Source: Terriglobia bacterium (lineage in GTDB: Bacteria; Acidobacteriota; Terriglobia; Bryobacterales; Bryobacteraceae). From it: 64,000 nucleotides of DNA. A program made the position numbers and the translations under genes. Below the pieces are notes generated by a model that worked only from the letters and a program-made list of their open reading frames with translations, did not search any database and had not been told where the DNA came from. The DNA lies in contig JAJPHS010000152.1 in NCBI GenBank assembly GCA_021325175.1, positions 16,148-80,147 of the forward strand. Direction: 5' to 3'. Position 1 is the stretch's first letter; every line of letters starts with the position of its first letter. Shown piece after piece: positions 60,879 to 64,000 of this stretch.

Positions 60879-63800
60879 ATGTGGATCGTCCGAGTAGCGC
60901 TCAACCGCCCGTACACCTTCGTGGTGTTGGCTCTGCTCCTGCTCCTGATCAGCCCGCTGGTAATCCAGCGCACCGCCACCGATATATTTCCCGACGTCGA
61001 TATCCCGATCATCGCGGTGTTGTGGAATTACACCGGATTAAGCGCGGAGGAGATGACGGATCGCATCACCTCACAGTTCGAGCGATCGCTGACCACGACC
61101 GTCAACGATATGGAGCATATCGAATCCACCACGGTGGAAGGGCGCGCGATCGTAAAAATTTTTTTTCACCCGGGCGTGAAGATTCCGATGGCCGTGGCGC
61201 AGGTGAGCGCGCTGTCGCAATCGGCCGTGAGGCAGATGCCGCCGGGTACGTTTCCTCCGTTCCTTCTGGTCTATAACGCCTCCAGCGTTCCGATTCTGCA
61301 ACTGGGGCTGTCCGGAAAGGGCCTGAGCGAACAGCAGCTTTTCGATTTTGGCACGCAGCAGATCCGCACCGCGCTGGCGACGGTTAAAGGCGCGGCAATG
61401 CCGTGGCCCTACGGCGGCAAACAGCGGCAGGTGATGATCGATATTCGTCCGGACCTGCTCCAGGCCAAGGGGCTGTCGCCGGCCGACGTGGTGCAGGCCG
61501 TGTCCCAGCAGAACCTGATCCTGCCGGCGGGGACCTCGAAGATCGGCGAGTTCGAATACGACGTCGATCTGAACAGCAGCCCGCGGCGCGTCCAGGAGAT
61601 GAACGATCTGCCGATCAAGGTGGTGGGCAACACCACGATCTACGTTCGCGACGTGGCCCACGTACGCGATGGTTTCACGCCGCAGACCAATATTGTGCGC
61701 CGCGACGGGCAGCGCGGCGTGCTGCTGACCATCATGAAGGTCGGCCAGACGTCCACGCTCGATATCGTGCGCGATGTACGAGGGCTGCTGCCGAAGATCG
61801 CGGCGACGCTTCCGCCGGAGCTGAAGATCGATCCGATCGCCGATCAATCCGTTTTCGTGCGGGCGGCGGTGAGCGGCGTGGTACGCGAGGCGATTATCGC
61901 CGCCTGCCTCACGGCCGCGATGATCCTGCTGTTTCTGGGGAGCTGGCGCAGCACGCTGATCATCGCCATTTCGATTCCGCTTTCGATTCTGGCCTCGATC
62001 TGTGTGCTGAGCGCGCTGGGGGAAACGATCAACATTATGACCCTGGGCGGTCTGGCGCTGGCCGTGGGCATCCTGGTGGACGACGCCACGGTCACCATCG
62101 AAAACATTGACCGCAACCTGGATGAAGGCAAGGATCTGCGCACGGGAATCATGGACGGCGCGGCGCAGATCGCGGTGCCGGCGCTGGTTTCCACATTGTG
62201 CATCTGCATCGTTTTTCTGCCGATGTTTTTCCTGGCCGGCGTGGCGCGGTACTTGTTCGTGCCGCTGGCCGAAGCGGTGGTGTTTGCGATGCTCGCCTCT
62301 TACGTGCTTTCGCGGACGCTGGTGCCGACGCTGGCGATGTATTTGTTGAAAGCCGGCGGCCACCATCATGAACCGCCGCCGGCGTGGAATCTCGCGGCGC
62401 GCCTCCAGAGGGCGTTCGAGCGCGGGTTTGAATCGGTTCGCTCCAGTTACCGGAATGTTCTTGAAGGCTGCGTTCGAAGGCGCGCTTTGTTCGTGCCTGC
62501 TTTCCTGGCGGGATGCGGGGCCATCTTCCTGCTGATGCCCTGGCTGGGGCAGGATTTCTTCCCCATCGTCGATTCGGGGCGCTTCAACCTCCATTTCCGC
62601 GCCAAGACCGGGACCAGGATCGAAGAAACGGCGCGCATCGGCGATGAAGTGGAAAGCGAGATCCGGCGCATTATCCCGCAGGGCGAGATCGCCAGCATGA
62701 TTGATAATATCGGGCTGCCATACAGTTCGATCAACATGTCCTACAGCACGTCGGCGCCGATCGGCACCATGGACGCGGACGTTCTGGTGGAACTCAAAAA
62801 AGATCACCGGCCGACGGCGGACTACATGCGCGAGGTGCGCGAGCGCCTGCCCGAGCTGTTCCCCGGCGTGTCATTCTATTTCACTCCCGCCGATATCGTC
62901 AGCCAGATCCTGAATTTCGGCCTGCCGGCGCCGATCGACATTCAGGTATCCGGGCCGGATTCGGAGGCGTCGCGCAACTTCGCGACGATGCTGCTCGATG
63001 AGGTGAGGCGGATTCCGGGCACGGCGGATCTGCGGGTGCAACAGCCGGCCGATCAGCCGAAAATTCATATCACCGTCGATCGCACCAAGGCGGCCGAGAG
63101 CGGATTCACACAGCTCGATGTCGCCGACAGCGCGCTGGTCTCGTTGAGCGGCAGCTTTCAGACCACGCCGGAATTCTGGCTGGATCCGAGGACCGGGATC
63201 AGCTACAACGTCGTGACCCAATCGCCGCAGTACACGCTGACGTCGCTGAGCGATCTCCAAAACATTCCCATCTCGGCGTCGGCGAACCGGCGGCACGAGA
63301 TTCTGGGCGACGTGGCGACCACCAGCCGCGGCGCGGGGCCCGCGGTCGTGTCGCATTACGACATTCAGGATGTGATCGATATTTTTGGCGGTGTGCAGGA
63401 TCGCGACCTGGGCGCGGTGGCGCGCGACATCAACCGTGTCGTCGCGGAAAATCGCGGCAAGCTGCCGCGCGGCGCGCAAGTGAAGGTTCGCGGTCAAATC
63501 GAGACGATGCAGAACTCCTTCAGCGGTCTGCTCAACGGCCTGGCGCTGGCGATTGTGCTGGTTTACGCGCTGATCGTGGTGAATTTCCAGTCGTGGCTGG
63601 ATCCGTTCATCATTATTACCGCGCTGCCCGCCGCGCTGGCGGGAATCGTGTTGTGTCTGTTCGTCTGGCATACGACCATCAGTGTTCCCGCGCTGATGGG
63701 CGCGATCATGAGCGTCGGCGTGGCTACCGCGAACAGTATTCTGGTGGTCTCCTTCGCTAAGCAACGGCTGGCTGACGGTTTGAGTCCGAAAGAGGCTGCC

Positions 63801-64000
63801 ATCGAGGCGGGCTTCGTGCGCTTCCGGCCGGTGCTGATGACCGCGCTGGCGATGATTATCGGCATGGTGCCGATGGCGCTGGGCCTGGGCGAAGGCGGCG
63901 AGCAGAACGCGCCGCTGGGCCGCGCGGTGATCGGCGGCCTGATGTTCGCGACGGTGGCGACTTTATTCTTTGTTCCGGTGGTGTTCAGCGTCCTGCACCG
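60879..64000 (+). CDS. RND efflux transporter permease, HAE1 type, 3' end outside the window
   Basis: The frame is open for 1040 codons to the window edge. It starts at ATG 60879 with AGGAG ten bases upstream. The N-terminus MWIVRVALNRPYTFVVLALL and DIFPDVDIPIIAVLWNYTGL are typical of AcrB-like permeases. Helix 4 holds the proton-relay pair in GGLALAVGILVDDATVTIEN, and the second half has VNFQSWLDPFIIITALPAAL and MIIGMVPMALGLGEGGEQNA. It should pump a drug or a lipophilic compound as part of a tripartite complex. Its periplasmic adaptor gene is not seen upstream and is probably downstream. Confidence 0.93.
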   Translation, partial: MWIVRVALNRPYTFVVLALLLLLISPLVIQRTATDIFPDVDIPIIAVLWNYTGLSAEEMTDRITSQFERSLTTTVNDMEHIESTTVEGRAIVKIFFHPGVKIPMAVAQVSALSQSAVRQMPPGTFPPFLLVYNASSVPILQLGLSGKGLSEQQLFDFGTQQIRTALATVKGAAMPWPYGGKQRQVMIDIRPDLLQAKGLSPADVVQAVSQQNLILPAGTSKIGEFEYDVDLNSSPRRVQEMNDLPIKVVGNTTIYVRDVAHVRDGFTPQTNIVRRDGQRGVLLTIMKVGQTSTLDIVRDVRGLLPKIAATLPPELKIDPIADQSVFVRAAVSGVVREAIIAACLTAAMILLFLGSWRSTLIIAISIPLSILASICVLSALGETINIMTLGGLALAVGILVDDATVTIENIDRNLDEGKDLRTGIMDGAAQIAVPALVSTLCICIVFLPMFFLAGVARYLFVPLAEAVVFAMLASYVLSRTLVPTLAMYLLKAGGHHHEPPPAWNLAARLQRAFERGFESVRSSYRNVLEGCVRRRALFVPAFLAGCGAIFLLMPWLGQDFFPIVDSGRFNLHFRAKTGTRIEETARIGDEVESEIRRIIPQGEIASMIDNIGLPYSSINMSYSTSAPIGTMDADVLVELKKDHRPTADYMREVRERLPELFPGVSFYFTPADIVSQILNFGLPAPIDIQVSGPDSEASRNFATMLLDEVRRIPGTADLRVQQPADQPKIHITVDRTKAAESGFTQLDVADSALVSLSGSFQTTPEFWLDPRTGISYNVVTQSPQYTLTSLSDLQNIPISASANRRHEILGDVATTSRGAGPAVVSHYDIQDVIDIFGGVQDRDLGAVARDINRVVAENRGKLPRGAQVKVRGQIETMQNSFSGLLNGLALAIVLVYALIVVNFQSWLDPFIIITALPAALAGIVLCLFVWHTTISVPALMGAIMSVGVATANSILVVSFAKQRLADGLSPKEAAIEAGFVRFRPVLMTALAMIIGMVPMALGLGEGGEQNAPLGRAVIGGLMFATVATLFFVPVVFSVLH

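Noticed and set aside
61071-62807. Long minus-strand open frame (578 codons) opposite the RND transporter
   Set aside because: The plus strand encodes a clear HAE1 permease; the antisense translation is low-complexity, rich in His, Arg and Gln.

Overview
The window is a GC-rich bacterial chromosome segment, densely packed with tightly coupled genes. The repertoire suggests an Acidobacteriota relative of the Bryobacter/Solibacter type: FG-GAP/UnbV and YncE-like secreted repeat proteins, a DUF4159 protein, a SUF-only Fe-S pathway with SufU, SufT and an Rrf2 regulator, and many serine-hydrolase and TonB-type exported proteins. That placement is inference from gene content. I found no rRNA, tRNA or CRISPR array.

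Layout. (1) 1-7963, minus strand: a TolB/TPR pair, pgk, then an operon of a Wzt-type ABC ATPase, a sodium:solute symporter, an M24 peptidase and a GH31-like protein, the first two joints being ATGA overlaps. (2) 7976-24388, minus strand: an almost complete virion-structure module running terS-like > terL > portal > scaffold > P22-type coat > connectors > tail tube > tail-assembly chaperones G/GT > very short tape measure > two Dit-like proteins > fused L/J-like hub > TIM-barrel tip protein. There is no integrase, repressor, replication or lysis gene, no att-like repeat, and the module ends 12 bases before a host-type operon. The tail part has the same order as the Rhodobacter gene transfer agent, so the module is best viewed as a domesticated prophage or candidate gene transfer agent. 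(3) 24550-39460: mostly exported, transport and enzyme genes. (4) 38786-51369: housekeeping and envelope genes (hemB, a LuxR-type response regulator, OmpA-like lipoprotein, glycerate kinase, aroK, HAD phosphatases, sppA, rnc, a TonB-like protein). (5) 51517-58605: the Fe-S block, with an A-type carrier and a ferredoxin divergent from sufBCDSUT-rrf2. (6) 58647-64000: aldehyde dehydrogenase, alpha/beta hydrolase and the start of an RND efflux pump cut by the window edge.

Most notable signals. A textbook -1 programmed frameshift signal lies in the tail chaperone genes: an in-phase A AAA AAC heptamer right before the stop, a 5-nt spacer and an 11-bp stem. An in-frame TAA sits at codon 13 of sufC, within an otherwise intact suf operon. 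The suf promoter carries a perfect 7-bp dyad around its -35 box. A four-run G-quadruplex motif lies upstream of the phage module. A three-way-junction RNA-like structure with a cUUCGg tetraloop lies between the ompA-like gene and the glycerate kinase gene.

No stretch longer than about 300 bases is free of genes. The larger gaps (24389-24549, 41087-41289, 42591-42747, 51370-51516) are covered in the entries or findings, except 51370-51516, where only the ribosome binding site of the following gene is evident.
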